This document shows positions 32,113-40,956 of a stretch of 64,000 bases of DNA, in pieces. Location of the stretch: the NCBI RefSeq assembly GCF_003994485.1, contig NZ_RZNJ01000001.1:685765-749764 (forward strand), in the 5' to 3' direction. The notes below the pieces were generated by a model, which made no database searches, was not told the origin of the DNA, and was given only the letters and a program-made list of their open reading frames with translations. Position numbers and translations under genes: made by a program. This stretch comes from Arsenicitalea aurantiaca (GTDB taxonomy: Bacteria > Pseudomonadota > Alphaproteobacteria > Rhizobiales > Devosiaceae). Each line of letters begins with the position of its first letter. The first letter of the stretch is position 1.

Positions 32113-32943
32113 ATGGAAGCTGGCGCTCTTGCCGCCTATTGGCCGTTCATGGCGGGATTGGCCATCACGGGGATCGTCTCGGGCGTCTTCGCCGGCCTTC
32201 TCGGCATTGGCGGCGGCGCGATCATCGTGCCGGCCCTGGCCTGGGTGCTGCTGGTGCTCGGGTTCGATCCGGAAATCGTGCAGCATGTCGCCGTCGGCAC
32301 GTCGCTCGCCATCATCATACCCACCGGACTTTCCAGCGCCCGGGCGCATTTTTCGCGGGGGGCGGTGGACATGCGCGTGCTCAAGCTCTGGGCAGCGCCG
32401 GTTTTCGCGGGGACGCTCGCGGGCGGGCTGATGGCCGGGCTCTTCTCCGGTGATGCGCTCAGGATCGTGTTCGGCGTGCTGGCGCTCTTTATCGCAGCCA
32501 ACATTCTCCTGCCTTTCCAGCAGCGGCTGATCGGGCATCTGTCCGGATCATCGGCGACCCACAGAATTTTTGCGGGCGTGGTGGGATATCTGTCGGCGCT
32601 GATGGGGGTGGGCGGTGGATCGCTGAGCGTCCCGACCATCGGTGCGCTCGGGGCCAGCATGCACAATGCGGTCGGCACCGGCGCGGCGATCGGGGTCTTC
32701 ATCGCAATCTCGGGGACGATCGGCTTTATCGTCTCGGGCTGGGGCGTCGCCGACCTGCCGCCGTTCAGCCTGGGGTTCGTGAACCTGCCGGCGCTCGTGC
32801 TGGTGGGCAGCCTTGCGGTGCTCTGTGCGCCGCTCGGCGCAGCGCTGGCGCACAGGCTCGACCAGACGGCGCTAAAGCGCATCTTCGCGCTCTTTCTTAC
32901 CCTGGTCGGGCTCAACATGCTCTGGACCGCATTCGGCGGCTGA
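32113..32943 (+). CDS. TauE/SafE (TSUP) family permease
   Basis: 276 residues with about eight membrane helices. The duplicated TSUP motif is present as FAGLLGIGGGAIIVPAL and YLSALMGVGGGSLSVPTIG. Members move sulfite, sulfonates or other small organic anions across the inner membrane; the specific substrate is unknown. It begins one base after the YjbQ stop, so the two are translationally linked. A hairpin follows the stop. Confidence 0.92.
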   Translation: MEAGALAAYWPFMAGLAITGIVSGVFAGLLGIGGGAIIVPALAWVLLVLGFDPEIVQHVAVGTSLAIIIPTGLSSARAHFSRGAVDMRVLKLWAAPVFAGTLAGGLMAGLFSGDALRIVFGVLALFIAANILLPFQQRLIGHLSGSSATHRIFAGVVGYLSALMGVGGGSLSVPTIGALGASMHNAVGTGAAIGVFIAISGTIGFIVSGWGVADLPPFSLGFVNLPALVLVGSLAVLCAPLGAALAHRLDQTALKRIFALFLTLVGLNMLWTAFGG

Positions 32944-32966
32944 TGCGGGACGCAGGAAGAAGAGTT

Positions 32967-32997
32967 CGCCCCCGACCCTCAGAGAGGACCGGGGGCG
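32967..32997. terminator. Hairpin between TauE/SafE permease gene and SIMPL-domain gene
   Basis: An 8-base-pair outer stem (CGCCCCCG with CGGGGGCG) and an additional inner CCTC/GAGG pairing, between convergent genes. No strong T run. Confidence 0.6.
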
Positions 32998-33005
32998 GAT
33001 GGTGA

Positions 33006-33740
33006 TCAGTCCTGGTCCATCGACCAGGTGACGGTCACGTCGATCGAGAAGGTCAGTTCGCCCGCTTCGACTGGTACCGGCGCGCCGGCGGCCATCTCGG
33101 CCATCGCCGACTGGCGCATCATCGGATAGGGCTGGGCAACGTCGCGGCGCTCGCTGATCGAGACGAGATCATCGAGGGTGACGCCCGCCACATCGGCATA
33201 GAGCTCGGCGCGCGAGCGCGCATCGGCGAAGGCGGCGCGGCGGGCTTCATCATAGAGCGCGGACGGATCGTCCACGGTGAAGCTGATGCCGTTGATGGTG
33301 TTGGCGCCAACCGAGACGCTCCGGTCGAGCAGCTGGCCGAGGCTCTCCAGATCGCGCACGCGGATGGTGACAGTGTTGGACACCTGGTAGCCATTGATGC
33401 GCGGGGGAAGCGAATAGCCGTTCTCGTCGCGCGCGTCGGTATAGACGTAGTTGGGATTGACCGAGAAATTCGAGGTCTGGATGTCGCGGCGCTCGATCCC
33501 GGCTTCGCGCAGGCTTTCGACAAGCTCGCTCATCGCGGCGGTGTTGGCGTCGAGCGCCTCACGGGCCGTCGCGCCCTGGGTGGTAACACCCGAGGTGATG
33601 AAGGCCGTGTCGGGGGCAGCAGACACTTCGCCATGGCCCTCGATGGTGATCGCGCCGGCCCGATCGAGGGACTGCGCGGCGGCGGGGAGGGCGATTCCGG
33701 CCATGAGCACGAAGGGGAGGGCGAAATAGGCAGCACGCAT
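33006..33740 (-). CDS. SIMPL-domain (DUF541) periplasmic protein
   Basis: 244 residues. A signal peptide (MRAAYFALPFVLMAGIALPA, cleaved after AAA) is followed by the SIMPL/DUF541 fold. The usual start ITIEGHGEVSAAPDTAFITSGV, the central GYQVSNTVTIRVRDLESLG and NGISFTVDDPSALYDEARR are all present. The conserved end has ITVTWSMDQD-like strands. Family members are periplasmic or outer-membrane-associated and form oligomeric rings; a stress-related function is suspected but not established. AAGGAG precedes the ATG. Confidence 0.9.
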   Translation of the reverse strand: MRAAYFALPFVLMAGIALPAAAQSLDRAGAITIEGHGEVSAAPDTAFITSGVTTQGATAREALDANTAAMSELVESLREAGIERRDIQTSNFSVNPNYVYTDARDENGYSLPPRINGYQVSNTVTIRVRDLESLGQLLDRSVSVGANTINGISFTVDDPSALYDEARRAAFADARSRAELYADVAGVTLDDLVSISERRDVAQPYPMMRQSAMAEMAAGAPVPVEAGELTFSIDVTVTWSMDQD

Positions 33741-34001
33741 TTGGGGGTAACTCCTTTTGAGACTGCACCCGAGCGTTGAGGGGCAATGTGCCTTTAGTGC
33801 GACCGGGGTGAATGGGGGGTGAACCGGTCGCCGTCGGGGGCTTTCGAGGATTATGACGCCGGGCGGGGCGGGATCCTTGGGTGCGGCGCAAAGATTTTTC
33901 AACCGGCCGTACGGGGCGGGTTGGGGGGCTCCGCGCTGGACACGGGGCGACCCTAGAGGTTAGTGAGGGACCCGAGTTTTCCCAATCGACAAGAGGCACA
34001 C

Positions 34002-35156
34002 GTGACAGAAACGATCGTCCCCAATGAGGGCGTGCTGCTGGGCCGGATCCGCATGCCGGGCATCTCCCATCCGCTGGTGGTGACGGTGAGGGACGGGCAG
34101 GTGCTCGACATCACCGCCAAGGCCGCGCCGACCGTGCGCGACATCTGCGAAATGGACGATCCTGCCGGTTACGTGCGGAACGCCGAGGGACGGTCCGTCG
34201 GGGCGCTCGACGAGATCATCGCCAACAGCTGGGCGGACGGACAGGACGAGGGCAAGCCTTCGCTGCTCGCCCCGATCGACCTGCAGGCCGTGAAGGCTTC
34301 GGGCGTGACCTTCGTGGTCTCGCTGCTCGAGCGCGTGATCGAGGAGCAGGCGCGTGGCGACAAGGCCAAGGCCGATGCGCTGCGCGGCGAAATTCTCGAA
34401 CTGATCGGCACCGACCTGTCCGAGCTGGTGCCGGGCTCGGACACCGCGATGGACGTGAAGAAGGCGCTGATCGCGCGCGGTGTCTGGAGCCAGTATCTCG
34501 AGGTCGGCATCGGGCCTGACGCCGAGATCTTCACCAAGTGCCAGCCGATGGGATCGGTCGGGCACGGGGCCGATGTCGGGCTGCACCCGATTTCGGAATG
34601 GAACAATCCGGAGCCCGAAGTGGCGCTGGTCGTTTCGAGCACGGGCAAGATCGTTGGCGCGACGCTTGGCAATGACGTCAATCTTCGCGACGTCGAGGGT
34701 CGGTCGGCCCTGCTGCTCGGCAAGGCCAAGGACAACAATGCCTCAGCTTCGCTCGGGCCGCTGGTGCGGCTCTTCGATGCCGATTTCACCATCGAGACCA
34801 TCAAGGCGGCCGAGATTGCACTGACCGTGAAGGGCGAGGACGGGTTCGAACTCGTCGGCGCGTCGTCGATGAGCCAGATCTCGCGGACGCCCGAATCGCT
34901 CGTCGCGGCCACCGTCGGCCGGCATCACCAATATCCGGACGGGTTCGTGCTTTATCTCGGCACCATGTTCGCGCCGGTGAAGGATCGCGGGGGCGCCGGC
35001 AAGGGCTTCACCCACAAGACCGGCGACATCGTCTCGATCTCGACGCCGAGCCTCGGCATGCTGTCCAACCGGGTCAATCTCTCCACCGAGTGCCCGCCCT
35101 GGACCTATGGCACGAGCCATCTGATGCGCGACCTTGCGCGCGCGGGGCTCATCTAG
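34002..35156 (+). CDS. FAH-family dehydratase, probable 2-keto-3-deoxy-pentonate dehydratase (XylX-like)
   Basis: 384 residues. The C-terminal half has the fumarylacetoacetate hydrolase fold: WNNPEPEVALVVSSTGKIVG with the metal-binding Glu pair and ATLGNDVNLRDVEGR with the Asp. The length matches XylX of Caulobacter rather than short FAH proteins. The gene that follows is an alpha-ketoglutaric semialdehyde dehydrogenase, and XylX followed by XylA is the known non-phosphorylating pentose pathway pair. I therefore infer dehydration of 2-keto-3-deoxy-xylonate or -arabinonate to the semialdehyde. The start is the GTG at 34002 with AGAGG upstream. The sugar and acid dehydratase steps are not in this window. 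Confidence 0.78.
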   Translation: MTETIVPNEGVLLGRIRMPGISHPLVVTVRDGQVLDITAKAAPTVRDICEMDDPAGYVRNAEGRSVGALDEIIANSWADGQDEGKPSLLAPIDLQAVKASGVTFVVSLLERVIEEQARGDKAKADALRGEILELIGTDLSELVPGSDTAMDVKKALIARGVWSQYLEVGIGPDAEIFTKCQPMGSVGHGADVGLHPISEWNNPEPEVALVVSSTGKIVGATLGNDVNLRDVEGRSALLLGKAKDNNASASLGPLVRLFDADFTIETIKAAEIALTVKGEDGFELVGASSMSQISRTPESLVAATVGRHHQYPDGFVLYLGTMFAPVKDRGGAGKGFTHKTGDIVSISTPSLGMLSNRVNLSTECPPWTYGTSHLMRDLARAGLI

Positions 35157-35222
35157 CCTCAGCGATTTCACCGCGCGCGGTCCCTCGCGCGCATCCTATA
35201 CAAAGACACATTGGACCGACAT

Positions 35223-36662
35223 ATGAGCGAACTGCACAAGAACCTGATCGACGGCGAGTGGGTCGGCGGCGAGGCTGCCGAGAACATCAACCCCTCCAAC
35301 ACAAATGACGTGATCGGCACCTTCGCGCGGGCGACCGCCGAGGACACCAAGAACGCCATCGCGGCGGCGAAGGCCGCATTCCCCGCGTGGTCGCGCTCGG
35401 GCATCCTCGAGCGGCACGCAGTGCTGCGCAAGGCGGCCGACGAGATCCTCGCGCGCAAGGAAGAGCTCGGCAAGCTGCTCAGCCGCGAAGAGGGCAAGAC
35501 CCTGCCCGAGGGCATCGGCGAGGTCACCCGCGCCGGTCAGATCTTCGACTTCTTCGCAGGCGAGGCGCTGCGCCTTGCCGGCGAGATCCTGCCGTCCGTC
35601 CGTCCGGGCGTCGGCGTCGAGATCACCCGCGAGGCTGTGGGCGTCGTCGGCATCATCACGCCGTGGAACTTCCCGATCGCAATCCCGGCCTGGAAGATCG
35701 CGCCGGCGCTCTGCTACGGCAACACGATCGTTTTCAAGCCGGCCGACCTCGTGCCGGCCTCGTCCTGGGCGATCGTCGATATCCTGCACCGTGCGGGCCT
35801 GCCCAAGGGCGTGCTGAACCTCGTGATGGGCCGTGGCTCGGTCGTCGGGCAGACCATGCTCGAGAGCAAGGACGTGAACGCGCTGACCTTCACCGGCTCG
35901 GTGGGCACGGGCAAGAAGGTTGCCCAGGCCTCGATCGACGTCGGGCGCAAGTTCCAGCTCGAGATGGGCGGCAAGAACCCCACCATCGTGCTCGATGACG
36001 CGGACCTCAAGGTCGCCGTCGAGAGCGTGGCGCAGAGCGCGTTCTTCTCGACCGGCCAGCGCTGCACCGCGTCCTCGCGCGTGATCGTGACCGAGGGGAT
36101 TCACGACAAGTTCGTCGAAGCGCTGAGCGAGCGCGTGCGCAACCTCAAGGTCGGCGATGCGCTGGCCAAGGGCACCGAGATCGGCCCGGTGGTCGACCCG
36201 AGCCAGCTCAAGCAGGACACCGACTACATCGAGATCGGCAAGTCCGAGGGCGCCAAGCTCGTCGCTGGTGGCGACCTGCTCAAGCTCGACACGCCTGGCC
36301 ACTATCTGCAGCCCGCGCTCTTCGTCGAAGCGACCAACCAGATGCGCATCTCGCGCGAAGAGATCTTCGGGCCCGTGGCGTCGGTCATCCGTGTCAAGGA
36401 TTACGAGGAAGCGCTGGCGACGGCCAACGACACCGAGTTCGGCCTGTCGGCAGGCATCGTCACGACCTCGCTGAAATACGCGACCCACTTCAAGCGCAAT
36501 TCCGAAGCGGGCATGGTGATGGTCAACGTGCCGACGGCGGGCGTCGACTTCCACGTGCCGTTCGGCGGGCGCAAGGGCTCGAGCTATGGTCCGCGCGAGC
36601 AGGGCAAGTACGCGTCCGAGTTCTTCACCGTGGTGAAGACCGCCTACACCGCGGCGGGCTGA
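35223..36662 (+). CDS. Aldehyde dehydrogenase, probable alpha-ketoglutaric semialdehyde dehydrogenase
   Basis: 479 residues of the aldehyde dehydrogenase superfamily. Catalytic residues are intact: N149 in TPWNFPIAI, E247 in FQLEMGGKNPT and nucleophile C281 in TGQRCTASS. The cofactor motif FTGSVGTGKKV is present. Overall pattern and partner gene fit type I KGSADH (XylA/AraE-like), which oxidises the semialdehyde to 2-oxoglutarate with NAD(P)+. The ATG at 35223 is preferred over the ORF start at 35211. It lies 66 bases after the FAH-family gene, and its stop is followed one base later by another gene. Confidence 0.85.
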   Translation: MSELHKNLIDGEWVGGEAAENINPSNTNDVIGTFARATAEDTKNAIAAAKAAFPAWSRSGILERHAVLRKAADEILARKEELGKLLSREEGKTLPEGIGEVTRAGQIFDFFAGEALRLAGEILPSVRPGVGVEITREAVGVVGIITPWNFPIAIPAWKIAPALCYGNTIVFKPADLVPASSWAIVDILHRAGLPKGVLNLVMGRGSVVGQTMLESKDVNALTFTGSVGTGKKVAQASIDVGRKFQLEMGGKNPTIVLDDADLKVAVESVAQSAFFSTGQRCTASSRVIVTEGIHDKFVEALSERVRNLKVGDALAKGTEIGPVVDPSQLKQDTDYIEIGKSEGAKLVAGGDLLKLDTPGHYLQPALFVEATNQMRISREEIFGPVASVIRVKDYEEALATANDTEFGLSAGIVTTSLKYATHFKRNSEAGMVMVNVPTAGVDFHVPFGGRKGSSYGPREQGKYASEFFTVVKTAYTAAG

Positions 36663-36663
36663 C

Positions 36664-37125
36664 ATGGCTGAGGGGACCGTAAGCACCGGAGGCGAGCCGA
36701 TCGAACGGCTCGTCCAGGACCTGCTCGATACCGGGGAGATGAACCCCGAAACGGTGGCCGACCTCGAGCGGATGCGCAATGATTTCCGCGAAGGCACGCT
36801 CGATGCGGACGACCGGGATTATCTGGTCGCGCTGCACGGGCGGCTGCTCGGGGAAGGTGCGGTCCCCGCAACGCCGTTCGACGATGCGCCCGGCGAGGCC
36901 GTTCATGTTGCGGAAGCAGCGGCGGTGGCCGAAGGCTGGCGCGAGCGGGCCGAGGCCGCCGAGACGAGGCTCGAGGGCGCGCGCGAGCGCATCGCGGCGC
37001 TGCTGGCGGAAGCCCGCCACCAGGACGGGATTGAAGCCGTCGCCCGGGTCGGCGCGCTCACCGAGGCACTCGCCGCGATCGAGGGCGTTGCAGCCCCCGT
37101 CGAAGCCGAGACGCCGAGGGAGTAA
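36664..37125 (+). CDS. Acidic helical protein of unknown function, coupled to the dehydrogenase gene
   Basis: 153 residues, strongly acidic, no signal peptide, cysteine or membrane segment. The N-terminal part (PIERLVQDLLDTGEMNPETVADLERMRNDF in outline) and the C-terminal Ala/Glu-rich part (about residues 75-140) look alpha-helical, the latter able to form a coiled coil. The ATG lies one base after the dehydrogenase stop, so translation is coupled. I do not recognise the family and see no enzyme motif. It could be a scaffold or partner protein, but this is only suggested by position. Confidence 0.8.
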   Translation: MAEGTVSTGGEPIERLVQDLLDTGEMNPETVADLERMRNDFREGTLDADDRDYLVALHGRLLGEGAVPATPFDDAPGEAVHVAEAAAVAEGWRERAEAAETRLEGARERIAALLAEARHQDGIEAVARVGALTEALAAIEGVAAPVEAETPRE

Positions 37126-37131
37126 CCCCGG

Positions 37132-37794
37132 ATGCAGGCGGAGATGGACGGCCGGATCGTGTTACTCCATCTTCGCCAGGCCCTCGGACGGCCCGATGGC
37201 CTCTTCATGCTGGCAGCGAACATGCTGCCCGTCGTGGGCGTCTTCACCGCAGGGTGGGACGCCTTTTCCGTTGTCGTCTTCTACTGGTGCGAGACGCTGA
37301 TCGTCGCATTCTGGTCGCTGGTGCGGCTCGGGGCGGCGACCAAGGGCAATATCCTCGACAAGCTTACCCAGCCCCTCCTCGTCACGCTCCATGCGGGTGC
37401 CTTCATGTATGTGCACCTGATCCTCATCCATTCGGCGTTCGGCGGGCATCCGGGTGCGTCCTTCGGCGCGGTGCCGGGGCTCGTCTTTGCTCGGGTGATG
37501 GAGCAGGGGCTCTGGGTGCCGCTGGCCGGCCTTTTTGCCGTGCGGGGCATCCTCACGCTGTTCGAGCTCAGGACCCCGCCCGAGAGCCACCCGGTGATGG
37601 GGCTCTACGTGCGGATCGTCGTGATGCAGCTGACCGTGATTTTCGGGGGATTCTTGGCCTTCATCATCGGCACGGTTGCCGGGGTCATCCTGCTGGCGGT
37701 GGTCAAGTCCGTCGCGGACCTGCTTGCCGAACCGATCATTGCGTGGCTCCGCAAGATGGAGCCGGGCAACGCGACGCCACCCGGACCGCGTTGA
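37132..37794 (+). CDS. Multi-pass membrane protein, probably DUF6498 family
   Basis: 220 residues with about five membrane segments. AANMLPVVGVFTAGWDAF and VVVFYWCETLIVAFW recall the DUF6498 membrane family, whose function is unknown. His-containing segments (LHAGAFMYVHLILIHSAFGG) line the middle helices and could bind metal or haem, but this is only suggestive. It begins 6 bases after the previous stop, so it is part of the same transcript as the pentonate pair or at least of the small coupled group. Confidence 0.75.
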   Translation: MQAEMDGRIVLLHLRQALGRPDGLFMLAANMLPVVGVFTAGWDAFSVVVFYWCETLIVAFWSLVRLGAATKGNILDKLTQPLLVTLHAGAFMYVHLILIHSAFGGHPGASFGAVPGLVFARVMEQGLWVPLAGLFAVRGILTLFELRTPPESHPVMGLYVRIVVMQLTVIFGGFLAFIIGTVAGVILLAVVKSVADLLAEPIIAWLRKMEPGNATPPGPR

Positions 37795-37852
37795 GGCGGC
37801 CTTAAAGGGTTTCGGGCATGGCTTGAGGCGGATCGTTCGCCTGGAGAGAATC

Positions 37853-38380
37853 ATGCAGAAAGACGTCGCAGACATGGTCAAGGCGATTGCCAGCATGTTC
37901 GCCTTCTTTGCCGTTGCGACGTTCCTGAGCTTGCTCGGGCTCGATCTCCTGGTCCGGAATGGGGGCGGGCTGCCGGTGATCGGCGGCCTTTCGGCGCATG
38001 GCTATGCGGAGGCACTGGGGGTTCTGACCGGGACCGGGCTTTACCGGCTCGTCGGCCCCGTGTTCCTGATGGCAAGTGCCATCGCCCTGGCGCTGCGAAG
38101 CGCCTATCTCGACCACATGCTGCAATTGATCGGCAAGGCGGCAGCGTTGCTGATCGCGGCGTCGCTCGGGCTCGTGGCGGGGCATTGGGGCGTCCTGCGG
38201 CTCATGCAGGGGCGCGACATCGCGCTCGACCCTTTCGTGCCGATCGTCATTGCCTTTGCACTGGCAACGATTGCAGGGCTCTTCTTCCGGCCCGAAAACT
38301 ATCGCGCCTCCACGCCGGTGCGCGTCGTGCTGGTCGGCGCGCTCGCGCTTGCCGCGCCGATCACGCTCGCCATGCTCTGA
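37853..38380 (+). CDS. Four-helix membrane protein of unknown function
   Basis: 175 residues with about four hydrophobic segments. They begin with VKAIASMFAFFAVATFLSLLGL and include RLVGPVFLMASAIALAL and VPIVIAFALATIAGLFF. GGAGAG precedes the ATG at 37853; the in-frame upstream region to 37676 overlaps the previous gene and is not used. I do not recognise a family. It lies 58 bases after the DUF6498-like gene and may share its transcript. Confidence 0.78.
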   Translation: MQKDVADMVKAIASMFAFFAVATFLSLLGLDLLVRNGGGLPVIGGLSAHGYAEALGVLTGTGLYRLVGPVFLMASAIALALRSAYLDHMLQLIGKAAALLIAASLGLVAGHWGVLRLMQGRDIALDPFVPIVIAFALATIAGLFFRPENYRASTPVRVVLVGALALAAPITLAML

Positions 38381-38384
38381 GGCT

Positions 38385-38729
38385 TCATCCGCAAGGGAAA
38401 GCGGCGATGAGGGCTCTTACGGTCAGCGCATGTGCGGGAAGCTCGACCTCGCCCGGATTGGCGTCGAGATAGGTCAGAAGAGGCTCGCGCAGGGCTTCGG
38501 GCGTGCTGTCTTCGGGCAGGCAGATGAGGGCGGTCTCCCCGAAATTGGCCCGGTACTGATCGTGTACGCCGGCAAGAAAGCCCATGCATTGGCCGAAGAG
38601 ATAATAGAGTTCGCCATCGGCACAGGCCTCGGCGAGAACAGCGCCGGTCCAGAGCGAAGACGCCGCGCTGGCAGGCTGGGGGAGGGCGAGAAGGCCCGCA
38701 AGAGCGAGTGGAGCGAGGATGGTCTTCAT
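38385..38729 (-). CDS. Secreted Rap1a/Tai-like protein
   Basis: 114 residues. A signal peptide (MKTILAPLALAGLLALPQPA, cleaved after ASA) is followed by a compact domain with four cysteines. These lie in EACADGE, QCMGFLAGV, ICLPED and the final PCG. The pattern of cysteines, CxGFLAGV and LLTYLDANPGEVELPAH matches the Rap1a immunity-protein fold, which neutralises type VI amidase effectors in Serratia. No effector or type VI gene is nearby, and many alphaproteobacteria carry such stand-alone domains, so immunity is not established. The stop is 4 bases from the convergent membrane-protein gene. Confidence 0.8.
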   Translation of the reverse strand: MKTILAPLALAGLLALPQPASAASSLWTGAVLAEACADGELYYLFGQCMGFLAGVHDQYRANFGETALICLPEDSTPEALREPLLTYLDANPGEVELPAHALTVRALIAAFPCG

Positions 38730-38791
38730 CGAAACGTCCCGAGCCGAGATCGGCCGAGACTACGGAGCGCGCGCTGTGCCCGTCCAGCCCC

Positions 38792-39730
38792 TCAACGGGG
38801 GAGGCTTGCCCTCAGCTGGCGCGGCGACATGCCGTATTCGGCGCGGAAGGCGCGGCTGAACTGGGCCGGGTCGGTGAAGCCGCAGCGATAGGCAATTTCT
38901 GAGATCTGCGCGGCATTGCCCGGGTCGGCGAGGGCCCGGTGCGCGGCCTCGAGCCGCTGACGCCGGATATAGGTCGCGACGCCGCCCTCGGGCGCAAAGG
39001 CGCGATAAAGGGCCGAGCGCGAGATGCCGGTGAGCGCGACGAGCTGATTGACGTCGAGGTCGGGGTCGGCGAGGCGCTGGGCGATGATGCGGCTCGCCTG
39101 AAGTGCAGCCACGGCATCGCCGCGCTCGTCTCCGGCCAAGGCCTGTCCCGACATTGCGAGACCGGCCAGAACGGTATTGACGAGGGCTTCTGCCAGCATG
39201 GGCGCGACGACGTCCGGGACGTCCCGCAGATTGCGGCGGAGCATGAGGACGTGCTCGACGATGAGGGTTGCCGCAGCGCCGTCAAGGACGAGGCCGTGCA
39301 CGCCCTCGAGTGCGGGCAGGGCGCGGCGCACGATGGCGCGCGGCAGAGCGAGGGTGACGGTCTCGGACCGCGTGGAGCGCTGCCGGAAGGGCTGGCCAAA
39401 CTCCCCGATCAGGACGGTGCCGGCACCGCCGGCAAACGCGCTGGCCCGCGTCTCGCCGCTATATGTGCCTGCCACCATGATGGCGATGCCGACGTGATCG
39501 ATGCCGTCGCGCCGGATCAGGCTCTGGGAGCGGACGTAGTCGAGCCCGTCAATCCGGGCGTAGGTGAGCGGAATGCCTGCGAGACTGAAGGTTTCGGTGC
39601 GGGCCGAGAAGGGTGCCTCCGGCGGCATCGAATCCATTACCGGGGCGAGGCTTGGCCAGTCGCGGTTGCGCCACGCCTCGTAGCGGTCGGCGGGGCGATG
39701 GGCGTCGGTGGAAAAGAGCGTGCTCTTCAA
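38792..39730 (-). CDS. AraC family transcriptional regulator
   Basis: 312 residues. The C-terminal AraC double helix-turn-helix is clear: LDVNQLVALTGISRSALYRAF, then RLEAAHRALADPGNAAQISE and the signature AYRCGFTDPAQFSRAFRAEYG. The N-terminal part is an AraC-binding-like domain. It is divergent from nothing nearby: neighbours on both sides run on the minus strand, so its target is unknown. Its ATG is at 39730. Confidence 0.92.
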   Translation of the reverse strand: MKSTLFSTDAHRPADRYEAWRNRDWPSLAPVMDSMPPEAPFSARTETFSLAGIPLTYARIDGLDYVRSQSLIRRDGIDHVGIAIMVAGTYSGETRASAFAGGAGTVLIGEFGQPFRQRSTRSETVTLALPRAIVRRALPALEGVHGLVLDGAAATLIVEHVLMLRRNLRDVPDVVAPMLAEALVNTVLAGLAMSGQALAGDERGDAVAALQASRIIAQRLADPDLDVNQLVALTGISRSALYRAFAPEGGVATYIRRQRLEAAHRALADPGNAAQISEIAYRCGFTDPAQFSRAFRAEYGMSPRQLRASLPR

Positions 39731-39823
39731 GGCCGGGCCTCGGCGTTTGGGCGAACAGGGCGACGCGCGATCACCCTAGCGGCGCGGGATCCGCCGGACA
39801 AGGCCGCTCCGCCCGCCCATGAC

Positions 39824-40798
39824 CTACTTTGGCCAGAGCGAGAAGAGGTAGACCCCATAACACGCCAGAAGCAGCGCGCCCTCGCGCCGCCCGACGCGCA
39901 TGCCGGTCCAGGCGAAGGCGACGAACAGCACGGTCGCCGCGATCATGTAAGGATTGTCAAAGGTACGGATCTGTTCGGGCACTTCGAGCGGCGAGACGAT
40001 GGCGGTGATGCCGCCAATCCCGAGGATATTGTAGATGTTGGAGCCGATGATGTTGCCGAAGGCGACATCGGACTGGCCTCGGATGGCTGCAACGATCGAG
40101 GTCACGAGCTCGGGCATCGAGGTGCCAATGGCAACGATGGTGAGCCCGATCACGGCTTCGGAAATGCCGAAATCGCGGGCGAGCGCGGTGGCGCCGTCTA
40201 CGAGGAAGCGCCCGCCGAAGACGACGAGGACGAGGCCCGCTATCGCGATGAGGATGGCGATCGGCAGGCTACCGCCGGGCGCCGGGGTGAGCCCGGGATC
40301 GACACTGCGCGCCGCTTCGCCCTTGTCATAGGCCGCGCCATGATCGGGCACTGCCTGCCGCTCCTGCATGAAGGAGAAGACCACATAGCCCGCAAGCGCG
40401 AGCACGAAGGCGCCGCCGACGAGCCGGTCGATGACGAAGAACCAGCAGAGGACGGCAAAGAGTACGGCGGTTCCCAGCATCACGCCGCCATCGCGCTTCA
40501 GCGCTGCCGAAGAGACGGCAATCGGTTTCAGCAGCGCAGCCGCGCCGATGATGAGCAGGATGTTGGCGATGTTGGAGCCCACGATATTGCCGACCGCGAT
40601 GGCCGGGGCACCCGCGAGGCTCGCCTGGATGGAGGTGACGAGCTCTGGGGTCGAGGTGCCGAAGCCGACGAGGGTCAGTCCGATCACAAGCGGGGAGACG
40701 CGCAGGATCGTCGCCGCCTGCACGGCGCCGCGGACGAGCAGTTCGCCACCGGCGATGAGGAGGACGAGGCCGCCGAGGATGGAGAGGAAGACGGTCAT
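39824..40798 (-). CDS. Calcium/sodium antiporter (CaCA family, YrbG-like)
   Basis: 324 residues with about ten membrane helices and the two inverted alpha repeats. These are LVGFGTSTPELVTSI with GNIVGSNIANILLIIG, and IVAIGTSMPELVTSI with GNIIGSNIYNILGIGG. It exchanges calcium for sodium or protons across the inner membrane. The start is the ATG at 40798 (MTVFLSILGG); the 17 codons upstream are unsupported. A loop of about 30 residues in the middle is rich in Ala, Gly and Pro. Confidence 0.93.
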   Translation of the reverse strand: MTVFLSILGGLVLLIAGGELLVRGAVQAATILRVSPLVIGLTLVGFGTSTPELVTSIQASLAGAPAIAVGNIVGSNIANILLIIGAAALLKPIAVSSAALKRDGGVMLGTAVLFAVLCWFFVIDRLVGGAFVLALAGYVVFSFMQERQAVPDHGAAYDKGEAARSVDPGLTPAPGGSLPIAILIAIAGLVLVVFGGRFLVDGATALARDFGISEAVIGLTIVAIGTSMPELVTSIVAAIRGQSDVAFGNIIGSNIYNILGIGGITAIVSPLEVPEQIRTFDNPYMIAATVLFVAFAWTGMRVGRREGALLLACYGVYLFSLWPK

Positions 40799-40956
40799 AG
40801 TGAGAAGGCTCCGGGGCGCCACCTGGCGCTGGCCTAATCTAGGGTGCACTCTGCGCTTTGCAACGGGGGAAGGCGTTGATCAACAGCGCTTAAGCTGGCT
40901 TTAACCGGGGCGGCCATAGCGTCTTGCGTACCCGCGGTTACCCGAAGGATGGGCAC

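Noticed and set aside
35196-36797. Open frame of 533 codons on the minus strand
   Set aside because: It is antisense to the aldehyde dehydrogenase with all catalytic residues; shadow frame.
38939-40837. Open frame of 632 codons on the plus strand
   Set aside because: It runs antisense across the AraC regulator and the Ca/Na antiporter, both of which have full motif sets.
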